From positions 1 through 51,993 of the forward strand of contig LSKJ01000851.1 in assembly GCA_001557035.1 (NCBI GenBank): a stretch of 51,993 nucleotides of DNA, given 5' to 3'. The notes below the pieces were generated by a model. It saw only the letters and a program-made list of their open reading frames with translations. It was not told the origin of the DNA and searched no databases. This document shows, one piece after another, positions 1-9,139 of the stretch. Source of the DNA: Rhodospirillaceae bacterium CCH5-H10. Lineage in GTDB: Bacteria; Pseudomonadota; Alphaproteobacteria; Reyranellales; Reyranellaceae. The position numbers were made by a program, and so were the translations under genes. Each line of letters opens with the position of its first letter. The first letter of the stretch is position 1.

Positions 1-1
1 C

Positions 2-1099
2 CGCCAGTACGATGCGGCGGTCACCGCGGGCGACGAGACGCGCAACACGACGGCGTCGATCGGCTCGGTGATCGCGCCCAAGGGCGGGCAGAAGGCCCAG
101 AAGGAAGCGATCGAGAAGGAGCAGGCCGATCGCGACCGCAAGGACCGCGAGGCGCGGCTCGAGCGGGAAGCCGAGGAGAAAGCACTCAAGAACAAGGAAA
201 AGCAGGAGGGGGCGCCTGCTGCGGCTCCGGCCGCCGCTCCGCTCGGTGCTCCGCCCGCAGATGCCGGCACCATCACGTCCGATCCGGCTCCGGTTTCGGC
301 GCCCGTGCCGCCGCCGGCTCCGGTGACCACGGCTCCGATGGCACCGCCGTCCGCCGCGCCCGATCCCGCGACGGCACCGGTTCCGGTACCGACCGCGCCG
401 ACGCCTTCGGGGAATCCCAACCGGGCATTCACCCCGCCGCCGGGTTGGACGCCGCCGGGAGCGGAGCCGGGCTCGGTGACAACCGACGCTCCGCCGGCCT
501 CTCCCACGCCGCCTGCTGCCGCGCCTCCGCCTGCACCGCCAGCGGATCCGAACAAGGCTTTCGCGCCGCAGCCGGGCTGGATGCCGCCGGGCGTCGACGT
601 TGGGGCTGTCATGTCGCTGGCGCCCCTGACGGTCGCCTTCGCGTCAACCACCCGCGACGACGCCTGCGGAGAGCCGGCGCTGATCATGGCCAATATTCCC
701 GCCGCCCAGTCGGGTGCGGTGCCGTTCAGCAGCCTCAAGTCACCGCCGTTCGATGGGTCGATCCAGGTTGCCCTGATCCAGTTCGGCCAGGCCTCGGCAG
801 GGCTCGACGAGACCGACCAAGCCGTGCTCGCCCGCGTGGCCGAGATCCAGCGCGATAACGGCGGGACCGTGCGCGTCGTTGGCCATGCCGCCGCGGATGC
901 GGTGTCGGTCGCTCGATCGGACAACTTCGACGTATCGCGCCGTCGCGCGCTCGCGGTCGCGCAGCAACTGCGCCGTCTCGGCGTGCCCGCAGACCAGCTC
1001 ATTGCGGAAGCCGCTTCCGACGACGAACCGATCTATCAGACCAGCACTGCTCGCGGCCTCGCCGCAAACCGGCGCGCCGACGTCTTCATCGATTTCTAG
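2..1099 (+). CDS. OmpA-domain protein, 5' end outside the window
   Basis: The reading frame is open from the window edge, so the true start lies upstream; the GTG at 68 is probably internal. The visible part has a charged Lys/Glu/Arg-rich helical stretch (about codons 20-65), a long Pro/Ala-rich linker (about 70-200), and a C-terminal OmpA-like peptidoglycan-binding domain over the last ~110 residues (VRVVGHAAAD, then SRRRALAVAQQL and ANRRADVFIDF). The linker holds two copies of a motif AFxPxPGWxPPG. By family knowledge such proteins are anchored to or beneath the outer membrane and bind peptidoglycan through the OmpA domain. A role in envelope stability is inference. It is followed after 18 bp by alaC on the same strand. 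Confidence 0.8.
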   Translation, partial: RQYDAAVTAGDETRNTTASIGSVIAPKGGQKAQKEAIEKEQADRDRKDREARLEREAEEKALKNKEKQEGAPAAAPAAAPLGAPPADAGTITSDPAPVSAPVPPPAPVTTAPMAPPSAAPDPATAPVPVPTAPTPSGNPNRAFTPPPGWTPPGAEPGSVTTDAPPASPTPPAAAPPPAPPADPNKAFAPQPGWMPPGVDVGAVMSLAPLTVAFASTTRDDACGEPALIMANIPAAQSGAVPFSSLKSPPFDGSIQVALIQFGQASAGLDETDQAVLARVAEIQRDNGGTVRVVGHAAADAVSVARSDNFDVSRRRALAVAQQLRRLGVPADQLIAEAASDDEPIYQTSTARGLAANRRADVFIDF

Positions 1100-1117
1100 G
1101 CGCCAAGGAAGAACGAC

Positions 1118-2374
1118 ATGGACGACTCGGAATTTCACCGCCTGAAGCGCCTGCCGCCCTACGTGTTCGCGGAAGTGAACGCCATGAAGGCCCGAGCTCG
1201 CGGCGCCGGCCAGGACGTCATCGATCTCGGCATGGGGAATCCCGACCTGCCGACCGCGCCGCACATCGTGGCCAAGCTCGCCGAGGCCGCCGCCAATCCG
1301 CGTGCCCATGGCTACTCGGCGTCGCGCGGCATTCCTGGCTTGCGCAAGGCGCAGGCTGCCTACTACTCGCGCCGTTTCGGCGTCGAACTCGATCCTGATT
1401 CCGAAGTCATCGTGACCCTGGGATCGAAGGAGGGGCTGGCCAACCTCGCGCAGGCGATCACCTCGCCGGGCGACACGGTGCTGGTGCCCAATCCCAGCTA
1501 TCCGATCCATCCCTACGGCTTCATCATCGCCGGCGGTTCGGTGCGCCATATTCCGGTGCCGGGCTCGACCTCGATCGAGGAGTTTCTGCCGGCGCTCGAG
1601 CGCGCCGTGCGCCATGCCGTGCCGAAGCCGCTGGCGCTGGTGCTGAACTATCCGTCGAACCCGACGGCGCAGGTCGTCGACCTCGATTTCTATGGGGCCA
1701 TCGTCGACTTCTGCAAGCGCGAGGGCATCTGGATCCTGTCCGACCTCGCCTATGCCGAGATCTACTTCGACGGCGTGCCGCCGCCGTCGGTGCTGCAGGT
1801 GCCGGGCGCGCGCGACATCGCCATCGAGTTCACCTCGATGAGCAAGACCTACTCGATGGCCGGCTGGCGCATGGGCTTTGCGGCCGGCAACAAGACGCTC
1901 ATCCAGGCGCTGACCCGCATCAAGTCGTATCTCGACTACGGCGCCTTCACGCCGATCCAGGTCGCGGCGACGGCGGCGTTGAACGGGCCGCAGGATTGCA
2001 TCGCCGAGGCGCGCAACACCTACACGGAGCGCCGCGACGTCCTGATCGAAGGGCTGAAGGGCGCGGGCTGGGACCTGCCGGCGCCGTCGGCCAGCATGTT
2101 CGCCTGGGCGCCGCTGCCCAAGGAATTCGCCGAACTGGGCTCGCTGGCCTTCTCGAAGCTGCTGCTGACCCAGGCCAATGTCGCGGTCTCGCCCGGCATC
2201 GGATTCGGCGAGCACGGCGACGCCCATGTCCGCATCGCCCTGGTCGAGAACAAGCACCGCATCCGCCAGGCCGTGCGCAACATCCGCACGGTGATGGCCG
2301 ACCCCGGTCGCGCCATCGACCTTTACCTGCGGGGTGTTGGGGACAATATCACGCCGATCAAGGCTCGCGCCTGA
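1118..2374 (+). CDS. alaC: AlaC-type PLP aminotransferase
   Basis: A 418-residue fold-type I aminotransferase. The N-terminus (RLPPYVFAEVN, then DLGMGNPDLPT) and the segments VLVPNPSYPIHPYG, NYPSNPTAQVV and MSKTYSMAGWRMGF match the glutamate-pyruvate aminotransferase AlaC. The Lys in SMSKTYSMAGWR is the PLP Schiff-base lysine. Homologues are often labelled LL-diaminopimelate aminotransferase, but AlaC/alanine synthesis is the closer match to what I see. The ATG at 1118 has AAGGAAGAA just upstream. It lies 25 bp ahead of hom on the same strand, an arrangement common in alphaproteobacteria and likely co-transcribed. Confidence 0.88.
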   Translation: MDDSEFHRLKRLPPYVFAEVNAMKARARGAGQDVIDLGMGNPDLPTAPHIVAKLAEAAANPRAHGYSASRGIPGLRKAQAAYYSRRFGVELDPDSEVIVTLGSKEGLANLAQAITSPGDTVLVPNPSYPIHPYGFIIAGGSVRHIPVPGSTSIEEFLPALERAVRHAVPKPLALVLNYPSNPTAQVVDLDFYGAIVDFCKREGIWILSDLAYAEIYFDGVPPPSVLQVPGARDIAIEFTSMSKTYSMAGWRMGFAAGNKTLIQALTRIKSYLDYGAFTPIQVAATAALNGPQDCIAEARNTYTERRDVLIEGLKGAGWDLPAPSASMFAWAPLPKEFAELGSLAFSKLLLTQANVAVSPGIGFGEHGDAHVRIALVENKHRIRQAVRNIRTVMADPGRAIDLYLRGVGDNITPIKARA

Positions 2375-2399
2375 TCCTTTCCTGTCGTATCAGGCGCCC

Positions 2400-3692
2400 A
2401 TGAATTCTCCTCTCAGGATCGGCATCGCCGGGCTCGGAACCGTGGGCGCAGGCGTCGTGAAGCTGCTGGCCGAACATGGCCGGCTCCTCTCCGTGCGCGG
2501 CGGACGGCCGCTCAAGGTCGTAGCCGTCAGCGCGCGCAACAAGGCCAGGAAGCGCGACATCGACCTCTCCGGCATGCGCTGGGAGAAGGACCCGATGGCG
2601 CTGGCGACCGCGCCGGACATCGACGTCGTGGTCGAGTTGATCGGCGGTTCGGGCGGCGTCGCCCGGCGCCTCGTCCAAAAGGCACTGGCCTCGGGCAAGC
2701 ACGTCGTCACGGCCAACAAGGCGCTGCTGGCGCTGCATGGCACCGAACTGGCGGCCCTGGCCGAGAAGAAGCAGCGCAACCTCGCCTTCGAGGCGGCGGT
2801 GGCGGGCGGCATTCCGATCATCAAGGCGCTGCGCGAGGGGCTGGCGGGCAACCGCGTGAAGCGGCTCTATGGCATCCTCAACGGCACCTGCAATTATATC
2901 CTGACGACCATGCGCGAGACCGGCCGCGACTTCGACGTCGTGCTGGCCGAGGCGCAGGCGGCGGGCTACGCCGAGGCCGATCCGACGTTCGACGTCGACG
3001 GCATCGATGCCGCGCACAAGCTCGCGGTGCTGACCGGCGCGGCCTTCGGCGCCCGGGTCGACTTTGCCGGCGTGCATGTCGAAGGCATCCGCCGTGTCAC
3101 CTCGATGGATATCGAGTTCGCGCAGGAGCTGGGCTATCGCATCAAGCTGCTGGGTCTGGCGCGCGAGACGCGTCACGGCATCGAGCAGCGCGTGCATCCC
3201 TGCATGGTGCCGCTCGACACGCCGATCGCGCATATCGAGGGTGTGTTCAACGCCGTCGTCGTCGAGGGTGATTTCGTCGGCACCACGATGTTCCAGGGCC
3301 GCGGCGCCGGGCAGGGACCGACCGCGTCCGCCGTCGTGGCCGACCTGGTCGACGTGGCGCGCGGCCGGCACATGCCGGCCTTCGTCGTGCCGGCCGAGAA
3401 GCTCGCGACCAAGAAGGCATCGCCGATGGACCGCCATGTGGGCGCCTACTACATGCGCCTGATGGTGCAGGACCGGCCGGGCGTGATCGCTGCCGTGTCC
3501 GGTGCGCTCGCCAAGGAGCGCATCTCGCTGGAGTCGATGCTGCAGCGCGGGCGCTCGGAGTCGGGCGAAGTGCCTGTGGTGCTGACGACCCACGAGACCG
3601 AAGAGGCTGCGATGCGGCGCGCCCTGGCGCGCATCGCCAAGCTCGGCGCCGTCGCCGAAGAGCCGTGCGTGATCAGGATCGAGGCATTCTAG
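2400..3692 (+). CDS. hom: Homoserine dehydrogenase
   Basis: A 430-residue homoserine dehydrogenase (aspartate semialdehyde to homoserine, NAD(P)H-dependent; threonine/methionine branch). The N-terminal Rossmann motif GIAGLGTVGAGVV, the segment KHVVTANKALLA, the catalytic-domain hallmark GILNGTCNYILT and EAQAAGYAEADPTFDVDG are all present. The last ~80 residues (YYMRLMVQDRPGVIAAVSGAL) form an ACT domain, usually the allosteric site for threonine. I chose ATG 2400 rather than the upstream GTG at 2334 because the Rossmann motif begins at residue 7 from it and the earlier codons overlap alaC. Confidence 0.95.
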   Translation: MNSPLRIGIAGLGTVGAGVVKLLAEHGRLLSVRGGRPLKVVAVSARNKARKRDIDLSGMRWEKDPMALATAPDIDVVVELIGGSGGVARRLVQKALASGKHVVTANKALLALHGTELAALAEKKQRNLAFEAAVAGGIPIIKALREGLAGNRVKRLYGILNGTCNYILTTMRETGRDFDVVLAEAQAAGYAEADPTFDVDGIDAAHKLAVLTGAAFGARVDFAGVHVEGIRRVTSMDIEFAQELGYRIKLLGLARETRHGIEQRVHPCMVPLDTPIAHIEGVFNAVVVEGDFVGTTMFQGRGAGQGPTASAVVADLVDVARGRHMPAFVVPAEKLATKKASPMDRHVGAYYMRLMVQDRPGVIAAVSGALAKERISLESMLQRGRSESGEVPVVLTTHETEEAAMRRALARIAKLGAVAEEPCVIRIEAF

Positions 3693-3722
3693 AAGGCGCT
3701 GAGAGACGCCGCGGAGGAAACG

Positions 3723-4721
3723 ATGGCCGATACGAGAGAAGAAACAGGCAGGATGGACCGCAATCTCGCGCTGGAAGCGGTGCGGGTGACCGAGGCGGCC
3801 GCCCTCGCGGCGTCCAAGCTGATGGGCCGCGGCGACGAGAAGATGGCCGACCAGGCCGCTGTCGATGCGATGCGCACGTCGCTCAACTCGCTGGCCATCG
3901 AAGGCACCGTGGTGATCGGCGAGGGCGAGCGCGACGAAGCGCCGATGCTCTACATCGGCGAGAAGGTCGGCATGGGCGGCGGCCCGAAGATCGACATCGC
4001 GCTCGATCCGCTTGAAGGCACGACCATCACCGCCAAGGGCCTGCCCAATTCGCTCGCCGTCATGGCGATGGCCGAGCATGGCGGCTTCCTCAACGCGCCC
4101 GACGTCTACATGGACAAGATCGCCGTCGGCGGCGGCCTGCCGGAAGGCATCGTCGACCTCGACAAGAGCGTGTCGGAGAATCTCAAGGATCTGGCCAAGG
4201 CCAAGAAGGTCGATGTCCTCGACCTTGTGGTCTGCATTCTCGACCGCCCGCGCCATTCAGAACTGATCGCCAAGGTCCGTGAGGCCGGCGCGCGCATCAT
4301 GCTGATCGGCGACGGCGACGTGTCGGGCGTGATCGCCACCTCGACCGGCGATTCGGGCATCGACATCTACATGGGTTCGGGCGGCGCGCCGGAAGGCGTG
4401 CTCGCGGCGGCGGCCTTGCGTGCGATCGGCGGCCAGATCCAGGGTCGCCTGCTGTTCCGCAACGACGACGAGAAGGCCCGCGCCAAGAAATGGGGCATCA
4501 CCGACCTCAACCGCAAATACTCGATGACCGACATGGCCAAGGGCGACGTGATGTTCGCGGCGACGGGCGTCACCTCGGGGTCGATGCTGAAGGGCGTGCG
4601 CCGCTTCCACAACGGCGCCGAGACCCATTCGATCGTGATGCGCTCCAAGACCGGCACCGTGCGCTGGGTTTCGGCGCACCACAATTTCTCGATCAAGACC
4701 GGCCTGCCGAGCTGGGCGTAA
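3723..4721 (+). CDS. glpX: Class II fructose-1,6-bisphosphatase
   Basis: A 332-residue GlpX-type fructose-1,6-bisphosphatase (gluconeogenesis; in some bacteria also sedoheptulose-1,7-bisphosphatase). Recognised by NLALEAVRVTEAAALAAS at the N-terminus, VIGEGERDEAPMLYIGEKVG and IALDPLEGTTITAKG (acidic metal-binding residues), and MGSGGAPEGVLAAAALR. The length is normal for the family. A GGAGGAAACG Shine-Dalgarno precedes the ATG, and hom ends 30 bp upstream. hom-glpX-recJ adjacency is a recurring alphaproteobacterial gene order. Confidence 0.95.
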   Translation: MADTREETGRMDRNLALEAVRVTEAAALAASKLMGRGDEKMADQAAVDAMRTSLNSLAIEGTVVIGEGERDEAPMLYIGEKVGMGGGPKIDIALDPLEGTTITAKGLPNSLAVMAMAEHGGFLNAPDVYMDKIAVGGGLPEGIVDLDKSVSENLKDLAKAKKVDVLDLVVCILDRPRHSELIAKVREAGARIMLIGDGDVSGVIATSTGDSGIDIYMGSGGAPEGVLAAAALRAIGGQIQGRLLFRNDDEKARAKKWGITDLNRKYSMTDMAKGDVMFAATGVTSGSMLKGVRRFHNGAETHSIVMRSKTGTVRWVSAHHNFSIKTGLPSWA

Positions 4722-4783
4722 GCCTGGCTTCGACGGCCGGCTCGCCGGAGCGTTCCCATCGCGCTTCGGATTAGGGTGGCCGC

Positions 4784-6604
4784 ATGTCCGACACTTTCAG
4801 AAACGAGCGCGCAGCATTCCTCGGCGTCGAGCGCTCGCTGACGGGAAAGCGCTGGGCCACGCGGCTCGGCGACGAGCGGCTGGCGCTGGCCATCGCGCAG
4901 CGCCACGGCCTGCCCGATGCGATCAGCCGCCTGCTGGCGGCTCGCGACGTCGCCCTCGACGCGGTGGCTGACTTTCTCGAACCGACCCTGCGCAAGTTCC
5001 TGCCCGATCCCTCGCACCTGAAGGACATGGATGCCGCCGTGGCGCGCCTCGTGCGGGCCGTGCAGGCGGGCGAGCGCATCGTGGTGTTCGGCGATTACGA
5101 CGTGGACGGTGCCACCTCCTCGGCGCTGCTGCTGCGCTTCTTCCGGGCCGTCGGCGGCAATATCGGCGTCTATATTCCGGACCGCCGCAAGGAGGGCTAC
5201 GGCCCCAACGCACCCGCGCTGCTGAAGATCAGGGAGGAGGGAGCTTCTGTCGTCGTCACGGTCGATTGCGGCATCACTGCCTTCGAACCGCTTTCGGAAG
5301 CAAAGCGCGCCGGGCTCGACCTCATCGTGATCGATCATCACATGGCCGAGATCGCGCTGCCCGAGGCGGTGGCGGTGGTCGATCCCAACCGGATCGACGA
5401 TGCCAGTCCGCACAAGCATCTCGCCGCGGTCGGCGTTGCGTTCCTGCTGGCCGTCGGTGTCAATCGTGCGTTGCGCGACGGCGGCTGGTACGGCACCTCG
5501 CGGCCCGAGCCCGATCTTCGGCAATGGCTCGATCTCGTGGCCTTGGGCACGGTCTGCGACGTGGTCCCGCTGCTGGGCGTCAACCGCGCGCTGGTTCGTG
5601 CCGGCCTTCAGGTCATGGCGCAACGCCGCAACGCCGGACTGGCAGCCCTCGCCGACGTCGCCCGCCTGAAGGAAACGCCGGAAGCCTACCATCTCGGCTT
5701 TCTGCTGGGCCCCCGGGTCAATGCCGGCGGCCGGGTCGGTCAGGCCGATCTCGGCGCGCGCCTGCTGTCGAGCGACGATCCTCACGAGGTCGGAGCGCTC
5801 GCGATCAGGCTCGACGAATTCAATGCCGAGCGGCGCGCCATCGAGCGCGATGTGCTGGACCAGGCGATCACGCGAATCGAGGGCCTGTACGGCGCCGACC
5901 GCCAGAACCTCCCGTCGGTGCTGCTGGTCGAGAGCGAGGGCTGGCACGTCGGCGTGATCGGCATCGTGGCGAGCCGCCTCGTCGAGCGCTACGGCCGTCC
6001 GGCTTTCGTGATCGGCATGGACGGTGCCCTGGGCAAGGGCTCGGGCCGTTCGGTGCGCGGGGTCGATCTCGGCGCTTCGGTGATCGCCGCACGGCAGGCG
6101 GGGCTTCTGGTCAACGGCGGCGGCCACGCCATGGCCGCGGGCCTCACGGTCGAACGCGATTCCCTGCCTGAACTGACCCGCTTCCTCGACGAGCGGATCG
6201 CGCCGCAACTCGGTGCCGCGCCGCCAGTCCGCGAACTGGGGATCGATGCCGCGCTGGCCCCGGCGGCGGCGACCAAGGAATTGGTCGACATGGTGGAGCG
6301 CGCCGGGCCGTTCGGCGCCGGCAATGCGCAGCCGCGGTTTGCCCTGACCGGTGTCCGGGTGAGCTACGCCCAGCCAGTGGGCGAGGGGCATGTCCGCTGC
6401 ACCCTGGTCGGCGCCGAGCGGGGGCGGGTCGAGGCCATCGCGTTCCGGGCCAACCAGAGCGAACTGGGGCCGGCGCTCCTCGATTCCGCGCGGCCCGTGC
6501 TGCATGTTGCCGGAGCGCTCAAAATCGACCGTTTTGGCGGCCGCGAGACGGTGCGCCTGCAGATCGACGACGCTGCATCGGCGGCCGGCTCCGTGCTTGC
6601 TTGA
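4784..6604 (+). CDS. recJ: Single-stranded-DNA-specific exonuclease RecJ
   Basis: A 606-residue RecJ, a 5'-3' single-strand DNA exonuclease of recombination and mismatch repair. The DHH domain shows GDYDVDGATSSA (around residue 103) and the signature IDHHMAE (around 183). The DHHA1 domain has VNGGGHAMAAGL (around 444), and the C-terminal ~120 residues form the OB-fold region. All Mn2+-binding Asp/His motifs appear intact. The C-terminal stop overlaps the putative -35 element of the following tRNA gene. Confidence 0.95.
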   Translation: MSDTFRNERAAFLGVERSLTGKRWATRLGDERLALAIAQRHGLPDAISRLLAARDVALDAVADFLEPTLRKFLPDPSHLKDMDAAVARLVRAVQAGERIVVFGDYDVDGATSSALLLRFFRAVGGNIGVYIPDRRKEGYGPNAPALLKIREEGASVVVTVDCGITAFEPLSEAKRAGLDLIVIDHHMAEIALPEAVAVVDPNRIDDASPHKHLAAVGVAFLLAVGVNRALRDGGWYGTSRPEPDLRQWLDLVALGTVCDVVPLLGVNRALVRAGLQVMAQRRNAGLAALADVARLKETPEAYHLGFLLGPRVNAGGRVGQADLGARLLSSDDPHEVGALAIRLDEFNAERRAIERDVLDQAITRIEGLYGADRQNLPSVLLVESEGWHVGVIGIVASRLVERYGRPAFVIGMDGALGKGSGRSVRGVDLGASVIAARQAGLLVNGGGHAMAAGLTVERDSLPELTRFLDERIAPQLGAAPPVRELGIDAALAPAAATKELVDMVERAGPFGAGNAQPRFALTGVRVSYAQPVGEGHVRCTLVGAERGRVEAIAFRANQSELGPALLDSARPVLHVAGALKIDRFGGRETVRLQIDDAASAAGSVLA

Positions 6605-6629
6605 TTTTCGGCTTCCAAGTCGGTATTTG
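6601..6629 (+). promoter_or_regulatory. Candidate sigma-70 promoter of tRNA-Glu
   Basis: TTGATT (6601-6606), a spacer of exactly 17 bp, then TATTTG (6624-6629). The tRNA 5' end lies 21 bp downstream. The -35 box overlaps the recJ stop codon. The call rests on spacing and hexamer match only. Confidence 0.45.
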
Positions 6630-6650
6630 ACCCGCGCGCTTGGAGGCTTC

Positions 6651-6726
6651 GTTCCCTTCGTCTAGAGGCCTAGGACACTGCCCTTTCACGGCGGCGACAC
6701 GGGTTCGAATCCCGTAGGGAACGCCA
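6651..6726 (+). tRNA. tRNA-Glu (anticodon UUC)
   Basis: A 76-nt cloverleaf. Acceptor stem GTTCCCT pairs with AGGGAAC, and the discriminator G is followed by an encoded CCA (6724-6726). The anticodon stem CTGCC/GGCGG encloses loop CTTTCAC, giving anticodon TTC at 6685-6687. The T arm has the GGTTCGAATCC signature. It stands between recJ and the FNR-box region with no partner tRNA. Confidence 0.97.
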
Positions 6727-6789
6727 AGCGCCTGGTCCGTTGATGTATCGACCGCGCGATGTCGAAACCCGCGCCAGTCGCTACCGGCT

Positions 6790-6803
6790 TTGACTTTAGT
6801 CAA
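6790..6803. promoter_or_regulatory. FNR-type box 1 (TTGACTTTAGTCAA)
   Basis: A perfect palindrome of half-sites TTGAC and GTCAA with 4-bp spacing, close to the FNR/FixK consensus TTGAT-N4-ATCAA. The flanks extend the symmetry (TTTGAC/GTCAAA within CCGG arms). A -10-like CACAAT lies at 6826-6831, which would place a start near 6838, about 41.5 bp from the box centre. That is the class II activator geometry known for FNR. It lies upstream of the lipoprotein gene at 6855. Confidence 0.72.
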
Positions 6804-6854
6804 ACCGGCGCACGGACGGACCCTTCACAATGGTCTCCCTTGGGGGAGACACCG

Positions 6855-7076
6855 ATGCGCATCATGATTCTGTTGATCGCCTTCGCCGGCATGACCTGCG
6901 GCTGCGACCAGTTCGACAACATGTCTTCCGGACAGAAGGGCATGGTCACCGGTGCTGCACTGGGCACCGGCATCGGCCTGGTCTCCGGCGGCAGCTTCGG
7001 GACCGTCGTCGGCGCGGGCCTGATCGGTGGCGCGGTCGGCTATGTCGGCGGCACCGCCATCGGCAACAAGAACTGA
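6855..7076 (+). CDS. Small glycine-zipper lipoprotein, OsmB-like
   Basis: A 73-residue protein. A hydrophobic signal (MRIMILLIAFAGM) ends at Cys16/Cys18, where lipid attachment is likely. After a short polar stretch (DQFDNMSSGQKG) comes a glycine-zipper segment, GTGIGLVSGGSFGTVVGAGL and onward, with GxxxG periodicity that predicts a two-helix hairpin in a membrane. By family this resembles OsmB/YMGG-type small envelope lipoproteins induced by stress. I chose ATG 6855 because the signal peptide starts there and the FNR box lies upstream of it. It is the first gene behind FNR box 1. Confidence 0.7.
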   Translation: MRIMILLIAFAGMTCGCDQFDNMSSGQKGMVTGAALGTGIGLVSGGSFGTVVGAGLIGGAVGYVGGTAIGNKN

Positions 7077-7092
7077 GCGGGAGGACCGTCGC

Positions 7093-7425
7093 ATGAACAG
7101 CAGGACGCTTGCCGTACTGACCACGCTCGCCGCCGCCGGTTCCTCGGACGCGCTCGCCCAGGGCGCGACCCTCACCTTCGACAAGGCAGCCTACGTCACC
7201 TGCCGCGAAGCTCACATCATGCCGCCGGACCAGCGCATCGCACTGTCCCTCTTCCTGGCCAATCATGCCGCGCAGCGCCGCGGCGTGACGATTCCGGACG
7301 GCGCCCAGGGCGCCCAGCTCGCCAGTCTGGTCCGCGGCGGCTGCACGCTTTCGCCCGACGCCTATCTGTTCACGGTAATCGATCGGGCGATCGTCGCCGA
7401 ATCGAGCAGATTGCCGAAGCGCTGA
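7093..7425 (+). CDS. Secreted HdeA-like small protein
   Basis: A 110-residue protein with a Sec signal peptide (residues 1-23, cleavage near LAQ/GA). The mature part has two cysteines about 50 residues apart (YVTCREA and RGGCTLS), with a helical stretch between. This layout recalls the periplasmic acid chaperones HdeA/HdeB, but similarity is weak and I infer the family only from size, signal and Cys pattern. The start at ATG 7093 has GGGAGGA upstream. It lies 16 bp after the lipoprotein gene, so both probably share FNR box 1. Confidence 0.6.
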   Translation: MNSRTLAVLTTLAAAGSSDALAQGATLTFDKAAYVTCREAHIMPPDQRIALSLFLANHAAQRRGVTIPDGAQGAQLASLVRGGCTLSPDAYLFTVIDRAIVAESSRLPKR

Positions 7426-7445
7426 CGAGCCGGCGGGTCAGGTCG

Positions 7446-8540
7446 ATGAAGACGATCCGGAGTGTACTGGCGGAGGCGCCGCTGGCATGGCTGCTTCTGG
7501 CCGTACCGATTGCCGCCTGGATGCACCATGCCCGGCCCGACGCGCCGCTCCTGGTGTTCGGGCTTGCCTGCGTCGCCATCGTCCCACTGGCAGGCCTGCT
7601 GGGCGTGGCAACGGAGAAGCTGGCGGCGCGGCTGGGCGAGGGGATCGGCGGTTTTCTCAATGCGACGCTGGGCAATGCCGCCGAGCTGATCATTGCCCTT
7701 GTGGCGTTGCGGGCCGGCATGCTCGACGTCGTCAAGGCGTCGCTCACCGGCTCGATCATCGGCAACCTGCTGCTGGTGCTGGGCGCGGCCTTCCTGGCCG
7801 GCGGCCTGCGCCACAAGGTCCAGAGCTTTGCGACCATCGGCGTGCGCACCCAGATCGGCATGATGGCGTTGGCCGCCATCGCGATCCTGGTGCCGTCGGT
7901 CTTCGCCGCCACGGGCTCGGGCGAGATGGCGAGCCGCTCCATCACCTACAGCATCGTCGTTTCGGCCGTCCTGCTGGTCGTCTATGCGCTCAGCCTCCTG
8001 TTCCTGCTGCGCACTCATGCCGACCTGTTCCGCGGCGGGGAGCCGGCGGCGGAAGAAGGTCATCACGGCAGGGCGTGGCCGGTTTCCATGACGGTCGGAG
8101 TCATGGCGGGCGTCACGCTGCTGATCGTGTGGATGAGCGAGATCCTGGTCGGGACGGTGGAGCATGCTTCCGCCGCCCTCGGCCTGTCCAACCTGTTCGT
8201 CGGCGTCGTGGTGGTGGCTGTCGTCGGCAATGCCGCCGAGCACAGCACCGCCGTTCTGGTCGCCATGCGCAATCGCATGGAAATGGCGGTCGGCATCGCC
8301 ATCGGCAGCAGCACGCAGATCGCGCTGTTCGTGGCGCCGCTGCTTGTGCTTCTCAGCCTGGTGGTGGCGCCGGAGCCGCTCAGCCTGGCTTTTTCCGGCG
8401 TCGAGGTCTTCCTGGTCCTTGCCGCCACCTTCGTGGCCTCGATCCTGCTCCTCGACGGCAAGTCGACCTGGTTCACCGGTGTGCAGCTCATCGCCGTCTA
8501 TCTGGTGATGGCCATCACCGTGTTTGCGATTCCGGCCTAG
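7446..8540 (+). CDS. Ca2+/H+ antiporter, CaxA type
   Basis: A 364-residue inner-membrane cation/proton exchanger of the CaCA superfamily (CaxA/ChaA branch). The two inverted alpha-repeats are visible: [20 protein letters not shown] in the first half and [19 protein letters not shown] followed by [18 protein letters not shown] in the second. The GNAAE acidic residues coordinate the cation. About 11 hydrophobic segments are separated by an acidic/basic cytoplasmic loop ([11 protein letters not shown]). It follows the HdeA-like gene by 20 bp and precedes the channel gene by 8 bp, which suggests one transcription unit behind FNR box 1. Confidence 0.85.
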   Translation: MKTIRSVLAEAPLAWLLLAVPIAAWMHHARPDAPLLVFGLACVAIVPLAGLLGVATEKLAARLGEGIGGFLNATLGNAAELIIALVALRAGMLDVVKASLTGSIIGNLLLVLGAAFLAGGLRHKVQSFATIGVRTQIGMMALAAIAILVPSVFAATGSGEMASRSITYSIVVSAVLLVVYALSLLFLLRTHADLFRGGEPAAEEGHHGRAWPVSMTVGVMAGVTLLIVWMSEILVGTVEHASAALGLSNLFVGVVVVAVVGNAAEHSTAVLVAMRNRMEMAVGIAIGSSTQIALFVAPLLVLLSLVVAPEPLSLAFSGVEVFLVLAATFVASILLLDGKSTWFTGVQLIAVYLVMAITVFAIPA

Positions 8541-8548
8541 GCGGAGCG

Positions 8549-9001
8549 ATGCTGCTGCAGTTCGTCGTGGGGGCGGCTGCCTGCATCTGCAACATCGTGA
8601 TCCACGCCCTGGTCATGCTCGTCCTGGTGCGCGTCGCCCAGGCCGTCGCCGCGAACTCGAGGCTGCCGCCATCCCTGCTTCTGACCTCGACCATGGTGGC
8701 GGCTGTCTCCGTGCTGATGATGGCGCACGGTCTCGAGGTCTGCGTGTGGGCTTTGACATACGAAATCGTGGGTGCCGTGCCGGCCGGTGCCGATGTTCTC
8801 TACTTCGCCTTCGTGAACTACACGACGCTCGGATACGGCGACGTCGTTCCGGTCGAGCGGTGGAGGCTGATCGGACCGACGACGGCGATGTGCGGAGTGC
8901 TGATGTTCGGCTGGTCGACGGCGGTGATCTTCGAGGTCCTGCGCCAGGCAATGTCGGTCGTCTCGACGACGGCCCGGCGGGGTTTCCGGGCCGGAGGGTG
9001 A
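8549..9001 (+). CDS. Small potassium-channel-like membrane protein
   Basis: A 150-residue Ion_trans_2-type protein. Hydrophobic helices lie at about 4-27 and 43-68, then a pore helix and selectivity filter TTLGYGDVVP (around residue 90-99), then a last membrane helix (about 105-127) and a short basic tail. TxGYGD is the classical K+ filter. It has no RCK/TrkA-N domain, so gating is not evident. It is 8 bp downstream of the Cax gene, so a paired role in ion and pH balance is likely but inferred. Confidence 0.75.
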   Translation: MLLQFVVGAAACICNIVIHALVMLVLVRVAQAVAANSRLPPSLLLTSTMVAAVSVLMMAHGLEVCVWALTYEIVGAVPAGADVLYFAFVNYTTLGYGDVVPVERWRLIGPTTAMCGVLMFGWSTAVIFEVLRQAMSVVSTTARRGFRAGG

Positions 9002-9139
9002 GCCCCTGGGAGCGCTCAGCGCGCCTTCCGCGCCCTGGATGGCGATGGCAGGTGTCTCATGTTATTGTGCATGGTGCATGAGGGTAAAATCTTTGGCCGC
9101 CCACTGGTCCTTGGAGCGTCCCAACGGACCAAGGCCGCC

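Noticed and set aside
4367..6505. A 712-codon open frame on the reverse strand opposite glpX and recJ
   Set aside because: It lies opposite two clear genes with intact motifs, and its translation is rich in Arg/His/Asp/Gly as expected of a high-GC antisense frame.
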